From JAADEM01 sp965371855 (GTDB taxonomy: Bacteria > Bacteroidota > Bacteroidia > Bacteroidales > Marinilabiliaceae): a DNA stretch of 31,449 nt. Numbering within the stretch: the first letter of the stretch is position 1; each line of letters opens with the position of its first letter. Both the position numbers and the translations under genes were made by a program. The notes below the pieces were generated by a model, which saw only the letters and a program-made list of their open reading frames with translations, was not told the DNA's origin and ran no database searches. Positions 7,215 to 16,441 of the stretch are shown here, piece after piece. The DNA lies in NCBI GenBank assembly GCA_965371855.1, contig CBDUZZ010000058.1, forward strand, positions 1 to 31,449, read 5' to 3'.

Positions 7215-8744
7215 ATGCAGGAAAAAATAGTTATTCTGGATTTTGGGTCACAATACACACAGTTGATAGCCCGTAGAGTTAGAGAAATAAATGTCTATTG
7301 CGAGATTTATCCTTATAATAAGGTTCCTGAACTTGACTCATCTGTTAAAGGTGTTATATTAAGCGGTAGTCCGTTCAGTGTTTGTGATAAAGTTGCTCCT
7401 ATTCCTGACTTGACAGGTATTAAGGGGAAACGGCCTTTGCTGGGTGTTTGTTACGGTGCTCAGTATTTGGCTCATAATTATGACGGAGAAGTTGCACCAT
7501 CCGATTCAAGGGAGTATGGAAGAGCAAACCTGGGATATGTTGATAAAAGTAGTAACCTTTTGAAAAATGTCAACCACCATTCTCAGGTATGGATGTCGCA
7601 TGGGGATACAATTGTGCAATTGCCAACGGATTTTAAGATAATTGCCAGCACAGCGGATGTTGATGTTGCAGCCTTTAAAGTGGAGGGTGAGGAGACTTAT
7701 GGTTTGCAGTTTCATCCTGAGGTATATCATACAACTGAAGGGAAACATATTTTAAAGAATTTTGTAGTTGACATTTGCGGATGCAAACAGGACTGGACAC
7801 CTGCTTCATTTGTTGAAGTTACAGTACAAGAGCTAAAAAATAAACTGGGTGATGATAAAGTTGTGTTAGGTTTGTCAGGTGGTGTTGATAGTTCAGTTGC
7901 TGCTGTATTATTACATAAAGCTATTAGTAAAAATCTGACATGTATTTTTGTTGATAACGGATTGCTTAGAAAAGGGGAGTATGAATTAGTGCTTGATTCG
8001 TACCAACATATGGGATTGAATGTGATAGGTGTTGATGTTAAAGATGAATTTTTAAGTGAACTGAAAGGAGTAAGTGATCCGGAAACAAAAAGAAAGATTA
8101 TTGGCAGGGTATTTATTGAAACATTTGATAAGGAAGCTCATAAAATAAAAGATGTAAAATGGCTGGCACAGGGAACGATATACCCTGATGTTATTGAGTC
8201 GATTTCTGTGAATGGTCCTTCAGCAACAATAAAATCGCATCATAATGTAGGTGGTTTGCCTGAACAGATGAACCTGAAAGTTGTTGAGCCTTTGAATTTG
8301 TTATTTAAGGATGAGGTTCGTCGTGTTGGGAGAGCACTTGATATTTCTCAAAATATTCTTGGCAGGCATCCTTTCCCGGGTCCGGGATTGGCAATACGTA
8401 TACTGGGAGATATAACCAAAGAGAAGGTAACCTTGCTTCAGGAGGTAGATTATATTTTTATCAACAGCTTGAAAAAAAATGGATTATATGATGATGTTTG
8501 GCAGGCCGGAGTCATCTTGTTGCCTGTTCAATCCGTTGGAGTAATGGGTGATGAACGTACTTATGAAAATGTAGTTGCATTGCGTGCTGTGGCTTCAACT
8601 GACGGCATGACCGCCGATTGGGTACATCTGCCTTATGATTTTCTTGCAAGAGTATCAAATGATATAATTAATAAGGTTAAAGGTGTGAACAGAGTTGTTT
8701 ATGATATCAGTTCAAAACCACCTGCAACCATTGAGTGGGAGTAG
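7215..8744 (+). CDS. guaA: GMP synthase (glutamine-hydrolysing)
   Basis: It converts XMP to GMP using ATP and glutamine, the last step of de novo GMP synthesis. The protein has 509 residues from the ATG at 7215; an upstream in-frame extension to 7188 would run through the promoter box. The class I glutaminase domain has nucleophile Cys79 (GVCYGAQ) and His167/Glu169 (FHPEV). The ATP-pyrophosphatase domain carries SGGVDSS at 221-227. The C-terminal dimerisation domain ends IEWE, as in orthologues. Sequence is complete with no lesions. It is flanked on both sides by the same heptad repeat in opposite orientations. Confidence 0.97.
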   Translation: MQEKIVILDFGSQYTQLIARRVREINVYCEIYPYNKVPELDSSVKGVILSGSPFSVCDKVAPIPDLTGIKGKRPLLGVCYGAQYLAHNYDGEVAPSDSREYGRANLGYVDKSSNLLKNVNHHSQVWMSHGDTIVQLPTDFKIIASTADVDVAAFKVEGEETYGLQFHPEVYHTTEGKHILKNFVVDICGCKQDWTPASFVEVTVQELKNKLGDDKVVLGLSGGVDSSVAAVLLHKAISKNLTCIFVDNGLLRKGEYELVLDSYQHMGLNVIGVDVKDEFLSELKGVSDPETKRKIIGRVFIETFDKEAHKIKDVKWLAQGTIYPDVIESISVNGPSATIKSHHNVGGLPEQMNLKVVEPLNLLFKDEVRRVGRALDISQNILGRHPFPGPGLAIRILGDITKEKVTLLQEVDYIFINSLKKNGLYDDVWQAGVILLPVQSVGVMGDERTYENVVALRAVASTDGMTADWVHLPYDFLARVSNDIINKVKGVNRVVYDISSKPPATIEWE

Positions 8745-8749
8745 TTTCG

Positions 8750-8797
8750 AATTACGAATTATGAATTACGAATTAGCAATACAACAATACAACAATA
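8750..8797. repeat. Heptad array (inverse orientation) plus octamer array after guaA
   Basis: ATTACGA, ATTATGA, ATTACGA, ATTAGCA (8751-8778) are the reverse-complement family of the array before guaA (TACGAAT versus ATTCGTA). They are followed directly by an 8-nt array, ATACAACA twice and then ATACAATA. The array fills the whole gap between guaA and the S41 peptidase. Confidence 0.8.
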
Positions 8798-8803
8798 CAA
8801 TAG

Positions 8804-10399
8804 ATGAATAGATTTAAATTTCGGTGGCTAATATTATTTATAATAATTGTAGGCATCAAACCTGCAAAGGCTCAATTGTTTGACGATAACATTCAGAAGT
8901 TGCAAATGACATGGCAACTTGTCAATGCTTTTTATGTAGATACAGTAAATCAGGATAAGTTAACTGAGAGTGCAATAACGGGGATGTTAAAAACTCTTGA
9001 TCCTCACTCGGTATATATTTCTGCTGATGAGGTAAAGGCAATGAATGAACCTTTAGACGGGAGTTTTGAGGGAATAGGTGTTGAGTTTAATATTCTGAAT
9101 GACACATTAATGGTGGTTAATCCGATATCCGGCGGGCCATCAGAAAAAGTGGGTATTATGCCAGGCGACCGTATTGTTACTGTTGATGGAGATAATATAG
9201 CTGGTGTTGGCCTGAAAAATAGCGATGTATTTAAACTACTTAGGGGCGCAAAAGGATCAACAGTCTCTTTGGGTATTCACCGTCGTGGTGAAAATGATAT
9301 CATTTCTTTTCTGGTTGAGAGGGACAAAATTCCCATTTTCAGTGTAGATGCAGCATATATGGCAGCTCCGGAAACAGGATATATTAGAATAAGTCGTTTT
9401 GCAATGACGACAAGCGATGAATTTACATCTGCAATGGAGAAGTTGCATGTTGAAGGAGAAGTAAAAAATTTAATTCTTGATCTTAGAGGTAATGGTGGCG
9501 GATATCTGAAAGCTGCTATTGATATTGCAGATGAATTTCTGGGAGGAAAAAAACTGATTGTATATACTGAAGGAATTACCAGTTCTAAAAAAGAACACTA
9601 TTCAAATAAACGTGGTTTATATCAGAACGGAAGGTTGATAGTATTGATAGATGAAGGTTCTGCTTCGGCCAGTGAGATAGTTTCAGGAGCAATACAAGAC
9701 TGGGACAGGGGACTCATCTTGGGGCGTCGTAGTTTTGGTAAGGGGTTGGTGCAAAGGCCTTTTTCGTTGCCCGATGGATCAATGATAAGGCTCACTGTGG
9801 CTAAATATTATACACCTTCGGGCAGATGTATCCAGAAAGATTACACTCATGGACTTGCTGCATACCAAATGGAAGTATATGACAGGATGGAAGATGGAGA
9901 ACTTTTTTCTAAAGATAGTGTTAAGATAGCTGATTCATTGATGTATAAAACTAAAGTTCGGGACCGTACCGTTTATGGTGGTGGCGGAATAATGCCGGAT
10001 GTTTATGTGCCGATGGATACATCAATGTATTCAAATTATTACAGAGAGATTGTGGCTAATGGAGTGTTAAACCGTTTTGTACTTAATTATGTAGATAAAA
10101 ACCGGAAGACATTAGAGAGTAGATATTATGATTTTAAGAAATTCAATATAGAGTTTGTTGTTGATGAGACTTTGATGTCAGAGCTTATAGATGCAGGTAA
10201 GGCTACCGGAATAGAGAAAAATGATAAAGATTACCATAAATCAGAAAAGCATTTGAAAACTCAGGTAAAAGCATTGATAGCACGTGATTTGTGGAGTACA
10301 TCGGAGTATTTTGAAGTAATAAATCCGGTAAACAAGGAGTATATTCAAGCACTTGAACTTGCCGGTAATAAAACAGAATATTCTAATATCTTTAAATAA
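8804..10399 (+). CDS. S41 family C-terminal processing peptidase
   Basis: The protein has 531 residues with a signal peptide (residues 1-23, ending AKAQ), so it acts in the periplasm. A PDZ domain spans about 85-170 (substrate loop GIMPGDRIVTVDG). The S41 domain contains LDLRGNGGG and the catalytic Ser288 in GSASASE with Lys313 in RSFGKGLVQ, the Ser/Lys dyad of CtpA/Prc proteases. Such enzymes trim C-termini of envelope proteins. About 130 residues follow the catalytic core, as in Bacteroidota homologues. The stop codon touches the pnuC start (TAAATG), so the two are likely cotranscribed. Confidence 0.93.
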   Translation: MNRFKFRWLILFIIIVGIKPAKAQLFDDNIQKLQMTWQLVNAFYVDTVNQDKLTESAITGMLKTLDPHSVYISADEVKAMNEPLDGSFEGIGVEFNILNDTLMVVNPISGGPSEKVGIMPGDRIVTVDGDNIAGVGLKNSDVFKLLRGAKGSTVSLGIHRRGENDIISFLVERDKIPIFSVDAAYMAAPETGYIRISRFAMTTSDEFTSAMEKLHVEGEVKNLILDLRGNGGGYLKAAIDIADEFLGGKKLIVYTEGITSSKKEHYSNKRGLYQNGRLIVLIDEGSASASEIVSGAIQDWDRGLILGRRSFGKGLVQRPFSLPDGSMIRLTVAKYYTPSGRCIQKDYTHGLAAYQMEVYDRMEDGELFSKDSVKIADSLMYKTKVRDRTVYGGGGIMPDVYVPMDTSMYSNYYREIVANGVLNRFVLNYVDKNRKTLESRYYDFKKFNIEFVVDETLMSELIDAGKATGIEKNDKDYHKSEKHLKTQVKALIARDLWSTSEYFEVINPVNKEYIQALELAGNKTEYSNIFK

Positions 10400-11014
10400 A
10401 TGACCGAATTCCTTAGGGTATATGGTTTAGAGGTTTTAGGAACTTTATCATCCATAATTTATCTTTATTATTCAATTCGGGAAAAGATATGGTGCTGGCC
10501 CTGGGGTATATTTGCATCAGCTATATCAATCTTTGTTTTTTATATAGCAAGGTTGTATGCTGATATGGGACTGCAGTTTTACTATCTGTTTATTAGTGTA
10601 TATGGTTGGTATTTCTGGATGTATGGAAAAAGTAATGGGAAAGAAAAAGGTGCAAAAATTACCCGTACAACCGGTTCACAATGGCCATATCTGATTTCGA
10701 TAGGTATTGGTACTTATTTTTTAATTTTAAGTATGCTCCTGTATGTGCCTGACTGGTTACAGATTGAAAAGTCTTCAATGCCTTATCTCGATGCTTTTAC
10801 AACTGCAGCAAGCATTATTGCAACGTGGATGTTGGCTCGTAAACTTATTGAGCATTGGATAATCTGGATTGTTGTTGATTTTATGTCAATGGGAATGTAT
10901 CTTTATAAAGGATTATATTTTTATGCTTTTCTGTTTATCGTTTATACTGCAGGTGCTGTTTTGGGATATTTAGAGTGGAGAAAAAGTATTACTTTTAATG
11001 ATACAATGGAATAA
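10400..11014 (+). CDS. pnuC: Nicotinamide riboside transporter PnuC
   Basis: The protein has 204 residues with seven to eight membrane segments. It carries PnuC family features: an N-terminal EVLGTLSSIIYLYYSI, W-rich loops (WCWPWGIF, YGWYFWMYG) and a C-terminal WIVVDFMSMGMYLYKGLY. It imports nicotinamide riboside (or another vitamin, depending on subgroup) by facilitated diffusion. It starts on the base after the stop of the S41 gene. The last codons (NDTME) and the TAA lie within an 8-nt repeat array, so the C-terminus may vary in length among relatives. No riboswitch is visible because the gene has no leader of its own. Confidence 0.9.
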   Translation: MTEFLRVYGLEVLGTLSSIIYLYYSIREKIWCWPWGIFASAISIFVFYIARLYADMGLQFYYLFISVYGWYFWMYGKSNGKEKGAKITRTTGSQWPYLISIGIGTYFLILSMLLYVPDWLQIEKSSMPYLDAFTTAASIIATWMLARKLIEHWIIWIVVDFMSMGMYLYKGLYFYAFLFIVYTAGAVLGYLEWRKSITFNDTME

Positions 11015-11066
11015 TGATATAATGATATAATGATATAATGATACAATGATACAATGATACAATACA
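11011..11066. repeat. Octamer tandem array over the pnuC stop codon
   Basis: ATAATGAT four times, ACAATGAT twice, then ACAATACA. The first unit contains the pnuC TAA stop, and degenerate units (AATGATAC, AATGGAAT) extend back into the last pnuC codons. The array fills most of the gap to the serine acetyltransferase gene. Confidence 0.85.
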
Positions 11067-11091
11067 TTAGAACATTAACACATTAATAGAT

Positions 11092-12018
11092 ATGGTTACG
11101 ATAAATAAGATATTGAAAAAGACCATTGAAGAGTTATCCAGGGAAAACTCTTATCAATCTGTGTGTCATAAGTCTTCAGCACATTACCCAATGCCGTCAA
11201 TTCAGAACCTGGAAAAGATAGTGGATTTGTTAAGGGAAATACTATTTCCGGGATATTTTAGTAATTCTTTGATAAGGAAAGAAAGTATTAGTTATTACAT
11301 TGGCGTAAATACTGAAAAACTATATGAACTATTGTCTAATGAGATATTTGCAGGGTTGTGCTTTGCATGTGACGAAATAGAGATAGAAGAAGGGAAGGGA
11401 GGTTCTTTGCGCCATAAAGCTGATACTGTTTCAGCAGAGTTTATTCAACAATTGCCAAATATAAGGGAAGTACTTGTTACTGATGTTGAAGCTGCATATT
11501 TGGGCGATCCGGCGGCTCAGAACAGGGGAGAGGTTATATTTTGTTATCCTGCTATACGTGCTATATCAAGTTATCGAATAGCACACTGTTTGTATGAGAT
11601 GAAAGTACCACTTATTCCCCGTATTATTTCTGAGATGGCTCATTCCGAAACGAGTATCGATATCCATCCACGTGCATTAATTGGTGAGTTTTTTACTATT
11701 GATCATGGTACAGGGGTCGTAATTGGTGCAACATCCATCATAGGCAATCATGTACAGTTGTATCAGGGGGTGACTTTGGGTGCCAAAAGTTTTCCCCTTG
11801 ATGAAAATGGAAATCCCATAAAAGGTATTGACAGACATCCTATTATTGAGGATAATGTTATAATTTATGCACAAGCAACTATTTTAGGGAGAGTAACAGT
11901 AGGAGCTAATTCTATAATTGGTGGTAATGTATGGATTACAAGTAATGTCCCTCTAAACTCCAAGATAGTTCAGTTCCGGCCGCGCAACATGTCATTGACA
12001 GATGGCGGTGGCATTTAG
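11092..12018 (+). CDS. cysE: Serine O-acetyltransferase
   Basis: It transfers acetyl from acetyl-CoA to serine, the first step of cysteine synthesis. The protein has 308 residues. The N-terminal two-thirds is helical (VTDVEAAYLGDPAA and a GEVIFCYPAIRAI stretch typical of EpsC-type enzymes). The C-terminus is a left-handed beta helix of hexapeptide repeats (IDIHPRALIGEFFTIDHGTG, then GATSIIGNHVQLYQGVTLGA). The catalytic His lies in the DHGTG motif. The enzyme is longer than E. coli CysE, in line with the Bacteroidota/plant-like long form. A cysteine synthase gene is not in the window. Confidence 0.93.
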   Translation: MVTINKILKKTIEELSRENSYQSVCHKSSAHYPMPSIQNLEKIVDLLREILFPGYFSNSLIRKESISYYIGVNTEKLYELLSNEIFAGLCFACDEIEIEEGKGGSLRHKADTVSAEFIQQLPNIREVLVTDVEAAYLGDPAAQNRGEVIFCYPAIRAISSYRIAHCLYEMKVPLIPRIISEMAHSETSIDIHPRALIGEFFTIDHGTGVVIGATSIIGNHVQLYQGVTLGAKSFPLDENGNPIKGIDRHPIIEDNVIIYAQATILGRVTVGANSIIGGNVWITSNVPLNSKIVQFRPRNMSLTDGGGI

Positions 12019-12042
12019 GTTCGGAGATAATGACTGTTTGTC

Positions 12043-12071
12043 TTTTTTTTTGGTGCATTTACCAAAAAAAA
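12043..12071. terminator. T/A-stem hairpin after the serine acetyltransferase gene
   Basis: TTTTTTTGGT-GCATTT-ACCAAAAAAA forms a 10-bp stem made mainly of T-A pairs, 25 bp past the stop. It is a weak, possible terminator; no T-run follows on the plus strand. Confidence 0.4.
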
Positions 12072-12122
12072 TGATAATTATTCCATTATTTCATCTATTT
12101 AATATATTATTGTAACAAGTTG

Positions 12123-12151
12123 TTGAATTTGTATTAAAACTTTTATATTTG
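12123..12151 (+). promoter_or_regulatory. siaBC promoter (TTG-N18-TATATTTG)
   Basis: TTG at 12123-12125 and TATATTTG at 12144-12151, spaced 18 bp, match the Bacteroidota -33/-7 arrangement. The ATG at 12178 follows by 26 bp, which favours that start over the TTG at 12163. Confidence 0.65.
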
Positions 12152-12177
12152 TATAGTCTATTTTGAGACGCGTTAGT

Positions 12178-12726
12178 ATGGGATTTGATTTAATTAAATG
12201 GTATAACGAAAAGCGGCAAGGTGATGTTGTTTTAGAATATGCAGGAAGCATTTTCGCTGATGTTATTACAAATACATTATCTGAGTTTGAAACAAAGGTT
12301 AATACATTAGATGATTTAAGCAGAGTTAGGAAGAAGGTGTATAATGTATTAGTTGAATGTTTACAAAATTTATATCATCATGTTGATGAACCTCCGGCTG
12401 GAGTTGATGTGGATGATAAGGACAGATATGGTGCTATTGTATTAAGTAAGGATGGTACTTTTTACAGAATTTCAACCGGAAATTATGTTAAAAAAGAAAA
12501 GATTAGTTCAATAAAAGACCGTATAGACCAGGTGAATTCTCTTTCAGATGATGAAGTAAAGATGGTTTATCGTGAGATTCTCAGCAATTCGGAATTTTCT
12601 GATAAAGGAGGAGGAGGACTTGGAATGCTTGATATAGTTAGAAAAACTGGAAATAAGTTAGAATATAATTTTTTTCAGGTGGATGATGATTATATCTTTT
12701 TTGCTTTAGATGTTTATATTAGTTAA
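12178..12726 (+). CDS. SiaB-family protein kinase (DUF6272)
   Basis: The protein has 182 residues from ATG 12178 (MGFDLIKWYNEKRQGDV). It has a compact GHKL-type ATPase fold: N-box ECLQNLYHHV and G-box GGGGLGMLDIVRKTG. There is no histidine phospho-acceptor or dimerisation domain. In Pseudomonas aeruginosa SiaB phosphorylates SiaC on Thr, opposed by the phosphatase SiaA, to control the diguanylate cyclase SiaD. The adjacent downstream gene, 20 bp away, is the SiaC partner, so the pair is almost certainly functional together. Neither siaA nor siaD is in the window; in Bacteroidota the pair commonly stands alone and its output is not known to me. Confidence 0.85.
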   Translation: MGFDLIKWYNEKRQGDVVLEYAGSIFADVITNTLSEFETKVNTLDDLSRVRKKVYNVLVECLQNLYHHVDEPPAGVDVDDKDRYGAIVLSKDGTFYRISTGNYVKKEKISSIKDRIDQVNSLSDDEVKMVYREILSNSEFSDKGGGGLGMLDIVRKTGNKLEYNFFQVDDDYIFFALDVYIS

Positions 12727-12746
12727 CCCGAATAGAGTTACCAAGA

Positions 12747-13127
12747 ATGGAAACAATTATACGTGAAGAAACCTTGAAAACGCCTTATGTGAAGTTTGAT
12801 GGCGAAAAGGGATTAGTTGAAATAAAAGGGAGATCTATACCTGAGAACTCCATAGAATTTTATAAGCCTTTAATTGATTGGCTTGATAAATTTTCTGGCC
12901 AGCCGCCAGTAAAAACCAGCGTGAATGTTAAACTGGAGTATTTTAACACAAGCTCCTCTAAATGTATCCTTGATATTTTCAGGAAACTGGAGTTGATACA
13001 TAAGAAAGGAAATGAAGTTGAAATAAGCTGGTATTACGAGGAAGATGACGAGGATATGTTTGAAGCCGGTGAAGATTACCAGTCAATAATTAATATTCCT
13101 TTTAAGATGATTGAAATGGAAGAATAA
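12747..13127 (+). CDS. SiaC-family regulatory phosphoprotein (DUF1987)
   Basis: The protein has 126 residues, the standard length. The signature LEYFNTSSSK is present and its Thr is residue 68, the same position as the Thr68 phosphorylated in P. aeruginosa SiaC. An alpha/beta fold like anti-sigma antagonists is expected, with an acidic C-terminal part (YEEDDEDMFEAGEDY). Unphosphorylated SiaC binds and activates the SiaD cyclase in Pseudomonas. The partner here is unidentified. It is cotranscribed with the SiaB-like gene and ends toward the convergent ABC transporter, with a shared terminator between them. Confidence 0.88.
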   Translation: METIIREETLKTPYVKFDGEKGLVEIKGRSIPENSIEFYKPLIDWLDKFSGQPPVKTSVNVKLEYFNTSSSKCILDIFRKLELIHKKGNEVEISWYYEEDDEDMFEAGEDYQSIINIPFKMIEMEE

Positions 13128-13221
13128 TTTTTTTGTTCATTTTATATTTTTAGACATTAACATTCTCGTTAAGTCAAATGTGTAATTGAATAGTAAAGCT
13201 TAAGTCTTTATAAGTTATATA

Positions 13222-13267
13222 GAAAAAAATAGCCGGTTTGGATTTATAATTCCTGACCGGTTTTTTT
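13222..13267. terminator. Bidirectional terminator between siaC and the ABC transporter
   Basis: CCGGT (13233-13237) pairs with ACCGG (13256-13260), with GGA/TCC pairing inside the loop. A7 lies upstream and T7 downstream, so it can end transcripts from both strands. The stem-loop overlaps the last codons (TGQEL) and stop of the minus-strand ABC gene. Confidence 0.7.
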
Positions 13268-16200
13268 ACGTTTTGTTTTTATTGAACTAGACACAAAAAA
13301 GCCGAAATTGAATAGTTTAGGCAGCCATCTGAACTGAAGTGAGATGAACAAAATAATATTGAATAACCAGATTACAATAGCATTAACTAAATATGTGCTT
13401 ACTGGTTGAGAAAAAATATTCTTAACCGGTGAAAAGAAATGTGCTGTTATAAATGAGTGATCAGGCTCCTGAAAAATAGGATCAATTTTTTGCCATAATT
13501 GTCCGTCATACTCAATTATCTTATTCGAAAAGAAATTATTTTTCTTTCTTAAAAAGCGTTCCAGATCTTCGTTTGTATAATCATTTTTTAGTTTAATGAA
13601 ATTCTCCTTTAATTCAGGTGTTTTTGTTAATTTGAGTTTCTCTTCATCCTGAAGTTTATCAGCCGTATTGTATAGTTCACGGTAATACTTTTTTAGTTTA
13701 GTTATATAAAGATTTGTGGATTCATATAACTCGTTGTTGAAGTTAGTTTTGAAATTCTCAATATTAAAATACTGGTCAATATCAATGCTGGAGACCTGAT
13801 TCTTTTTTAATTCTGTTTGCAGTAAAGAGAGGGTATAATTAAGTTGTTGCGGATCTTTAGTTGTGAGGTATAGTTTTTTTGCCTTATCAAGTTTATTTTT
13901 CATTGAAGGTACCCAGTACTCTTTTTTGAAATTTGCCTGACTTTTTATTTTATCATAAACATAGAAATGTTTTTCATAATTGTTATTCATAAACTGATGT
14001 GTTGCCAAAGCTTCAAATGCCCACCTTGAAGTAATCATTTCTCCGTACCAGGGAATCTTATTTGGGGATGAGATGTCAGGATTAAAGCGGTCGAAACTGA
14101 TAAAGATGCCACTTAATATAAGTTGTGGAATAATAAGAAATGGTATGGTAATGTATATATTTACTGTTTTTCTGAAAGTGTCGGAAATGTTAAGTCCCAA
14201 CATGTTGGCAAATACCGATGAACTAAAAAGAATCAGCCAATAATGAAAATACATCCCTTTTATACCTATTATTGAGTTCCCAATAATAACAAACAGAAAT
14301 GACTGTATAGCAGATAATCCAACAAGTATGGCTACTTTAGAAAAGAGGTAGCTTAAACGGCTTAAATTAAGGAAAGCTTCTCTCTTTCTTATCTTTCTGT
14401 CATTTATAATCTCTTCGGCACTAACTGTAAGTCCTACAAATATTGCAATTATTACAGCCATAATAATATATATGGTCAGGTTGGGATTTTTTGAAAAAGT
14501 ATAACCAATAGTATTATTCGAGTCAACATTATAATACCTGATTATATATGACAGAAGCAGTGCAAGTACCGGGGTTTCCAGCAGATTAATTAACAGATAC
14601 TGATTATTTGTAAGTTTTGCTAAAATGTCTCGCTTGAGGAAAATAAGAAACTGTTTTATTTTACCTGGTATCTTAAATGTTATTGTTGGCAGTGTGGGGG
14701 TTACAGTTTTTGTTTTCTGAGCAAATGTTTTTGTTTCATGCCACTCTTTAAAACGTTGATGCCACTCTTTCGGTTCCAGTTTTCTTGTTGTTGTTTCGCT
14801 ACCATATTCATCTACAACCTGGCCACTTACAATATTTAATATCTGTTCGGCATTAACATTACCACAATATGGGCATTCGCTCTCTTCTCTGTTGGCGTGA
14901 TTTATACATGATTTGAAAAATTGTATGCTCTCTACAGGGTCACCATTATATATCAGGTATCCTCCTTCATCAAGAACTAAAAGCTGATTGAACATTTTAA
15001 ATATACCTGAGGAGGGCTGATGAATAACGACAAATACCAGCTTCCCCTTTATGGCTAGTTCTTTCAGAAGGTCTATAATGTTGTCAGAATCTTTTGATGA
15101 CAGGCCTGATGTTGGTTCATCAAGAAAAAGTACAGCCGGTTCGCGTATTAGCTCCAATGCAATATTAAGTCGTTTACGCTGACCTCCGCTAATTCTTTTA
15201 TTAAGCGGGCTACCTACTTTCATCTCTCTTATTTCATATAGTCCTAACGATTTTAACAGGCTAAGAACTTTCTTTTTTATTTGAAATTCCGTCAGGTTAC
15301 CAAAACACAGCTTGGCATTGTAGAATAAATTTTGAAAAATAGAAAGGTCTTCTATCAGCAGATCGTCTTGAGATACATATCCTATTAATCCTTCAAGTTT
15401 TTGAGGCTCTTCATGCAGGTCTATTCCGTTTATTTTTACTGTTCCATCCGTTGGGTTAAATGAACCACTTAATACATTAATAAGAGTGCTTTTACCGGCA
15501 CCACTTGCTCCCATAATGCCTACAAGTTTACCAGACTCAGACGTAAATGTAGTGTTGTGCAGACCAATGATGTTTTTTTTGAAATTGTAGGTTACATTAT
15601 TAACATCAAAAATAACAGGGGTTGAAAGATTATCACTGGCAAACTGGCCAAGAATATCGCTGTAATAAACAGGGTTGATTCGCTTGTTGCGTAGTGCTGA
15701 ACCCGGCCTAAATACATGAATACGATCACCGGAGATTAACTGACCATTAATAAAAAGATCTAAACTGTTTTCAAATCGGAATATGAATAGATTATTAGCT
15801 GATTCGATATTCAGTACACTTATTTTCCCTTGTAAATTGGCTCGAAAAAGATGCTTGCAGGGAGAATGGTTATTTTGGGTTTCATTGTTTATTACAAGAA
15901 CTCTGTTTGATTTTGGTTCCTGTAAAGTCTTTAAGCCTAAAATAAACTCATAAATCAGGTTAGTCTCTTCTTCAAGAATATTAAAAGTGCTGGCAACGGT
16001 GTCTATAAATTCCTTTTCCAGATTGCTGATGCCGGTGCCGGAGTTTAAAAATTCAATTAGCTGAATTAATACAAATACCTTCTGATAATGAGTAAGCTCT
16101 TCGTTAATGGCAATAGCAATCTTTAATACTTTTACTGAACCGGATGCATGCCGCTTGTGAAATTTATCTTTTTCAAGTAGTCGTTTTTCATGCTCTGCAT

Positions 16201-16360
16201 AAAATTTATCAAAAAGAGTTAAGTACTCTTCTATTAGTTGATTGTTTAATTGCTGAGAAAGAAATCGTTTAACAATTGAACGACGAGATTGGGCTGCATT
16301 CGTAGGAAATGCCACCAAGGCAAAAAGATTCATTAATGCTTTAAGAATGCCCTCGCTCAT
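13244..16360 (-). CDS. ABCG-like ATP-binding/permease fusion with TerB- and FHA-like N-terminus
   Basis: The protein has 1038 residues. Residues about 20-145 are helical and TerB-like. Residues about 178-245 look like an FHA-type beta domain (LFIFRFENSLDLFINGQLISGD). The ABC ATPase has Walker A GASGAGKS 284-291, signature SGGQRKR 391-397, Walker B LFLDEPTSGL from 411 and an H-loop in IHQPSSG. A CPYC pair (496-499) and CxxC-like spacing suggest a metal site. An ABC-2 membrane domain of six helices (about 590-780) is split by a soluble, Lys/Glu-rich, partly coiled-coil loop of about 220 residues before the last helix. The architecture resembles Bacteroidota ABCG-type proteins of unknown substrate. 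The small secreted protein upstream (81 bp) may be cotranscribed. Confidence 0.85.
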   Translation of the reverse strand: MSEGILKALMNLFALVAFPTNAAQSRRSIVKRFLSQQLNNQLIEEYLTLFDKFYAEHEKRLLEKDKFHKRHASGSVKVLKIAIAINEELTHYQKVFVLIQLIEFLNSGTGISNLEKEFIDTVASTFNILEEETNLIYEFILGLKTLQEPKSNRVLVINNETQNNHSPCKHLFRANLQGKISVLNIESANNLFIFRFENSLDLFINGQLISGDRIHVFRPGSALRNKRINPVYYSDILGQFASDNLSTPVIFDVNNVTYNFKKNIIGLHNTTFTSESGKLVGIMGASGAGKSTLINVLSGSFNPTDGTVKINGIDLHEEPQKLEGLIGYVSQDDLLIEDLSIFQNLFYNAKLCFGNLTEFQIKKKVLSLLKSLGLYEIREMKVGSPLNKRISGGQRKRLNIALELIREPAVLFLDEPTSGLSSKDSDNIIDLLKELAIKGKLVFVVIHQPSSGIFKMFNQLLVLDEGGYLIYNGDPVESIQFFKSCINHANREESECPYCGNVNAEQILNIVSGQVVDEYGSETTTRKLEPKEWHQRFKEWHETKTFAQKTKTVTPTLPTITFKIPGKIKQFLIFLKRDILAKLTNNQYLLINLLETPVLALLLSYIIRYYNVDSNNTIGYTFSKNPNLTIYIIMAVIIAIFVGLTVSAEEIINDRKIRKREAFLNLSRLSYLFSKVAILVGLSAIQSFLFVIIGNSIIGIKGMYFHYWLILFSSSVFANMLGLNISDTFRKTVNIYITIPFLIIPQLILSGIFISFDRFNPDISSPNKIPWYGEMITSRWAFEALATHQFMNNNYEKHFYVYDKIKSQANFKKEYWVPSMKNKLDKAKKLYLTTKDPQQLNYTLSLLQTELKKNQVSSIDIDQYFNIENFKTNFNNELYESTNLYITKLKKYYRELYNTADKLQDEEKLKLTKTPELKENFIKLKNDYTNEDLERFLRKKNNFFSNKIIEYDGQLWQKIDPIFQEPDHSFITAHFFSPVKNIFSQPVSTYLVNAIVIWLFNIILFISLQFRWLPKLFNFGFFVSSSIKTKRKKTGQEL

Positions 16361-16441
16361 ATACTTTCTAAGTGTTTTGCTGTAGTTATGCTTATTGTAA
16401 TGCCTTATAAAAAGCCAAATTGTTGTGCATGTACAAACTTG

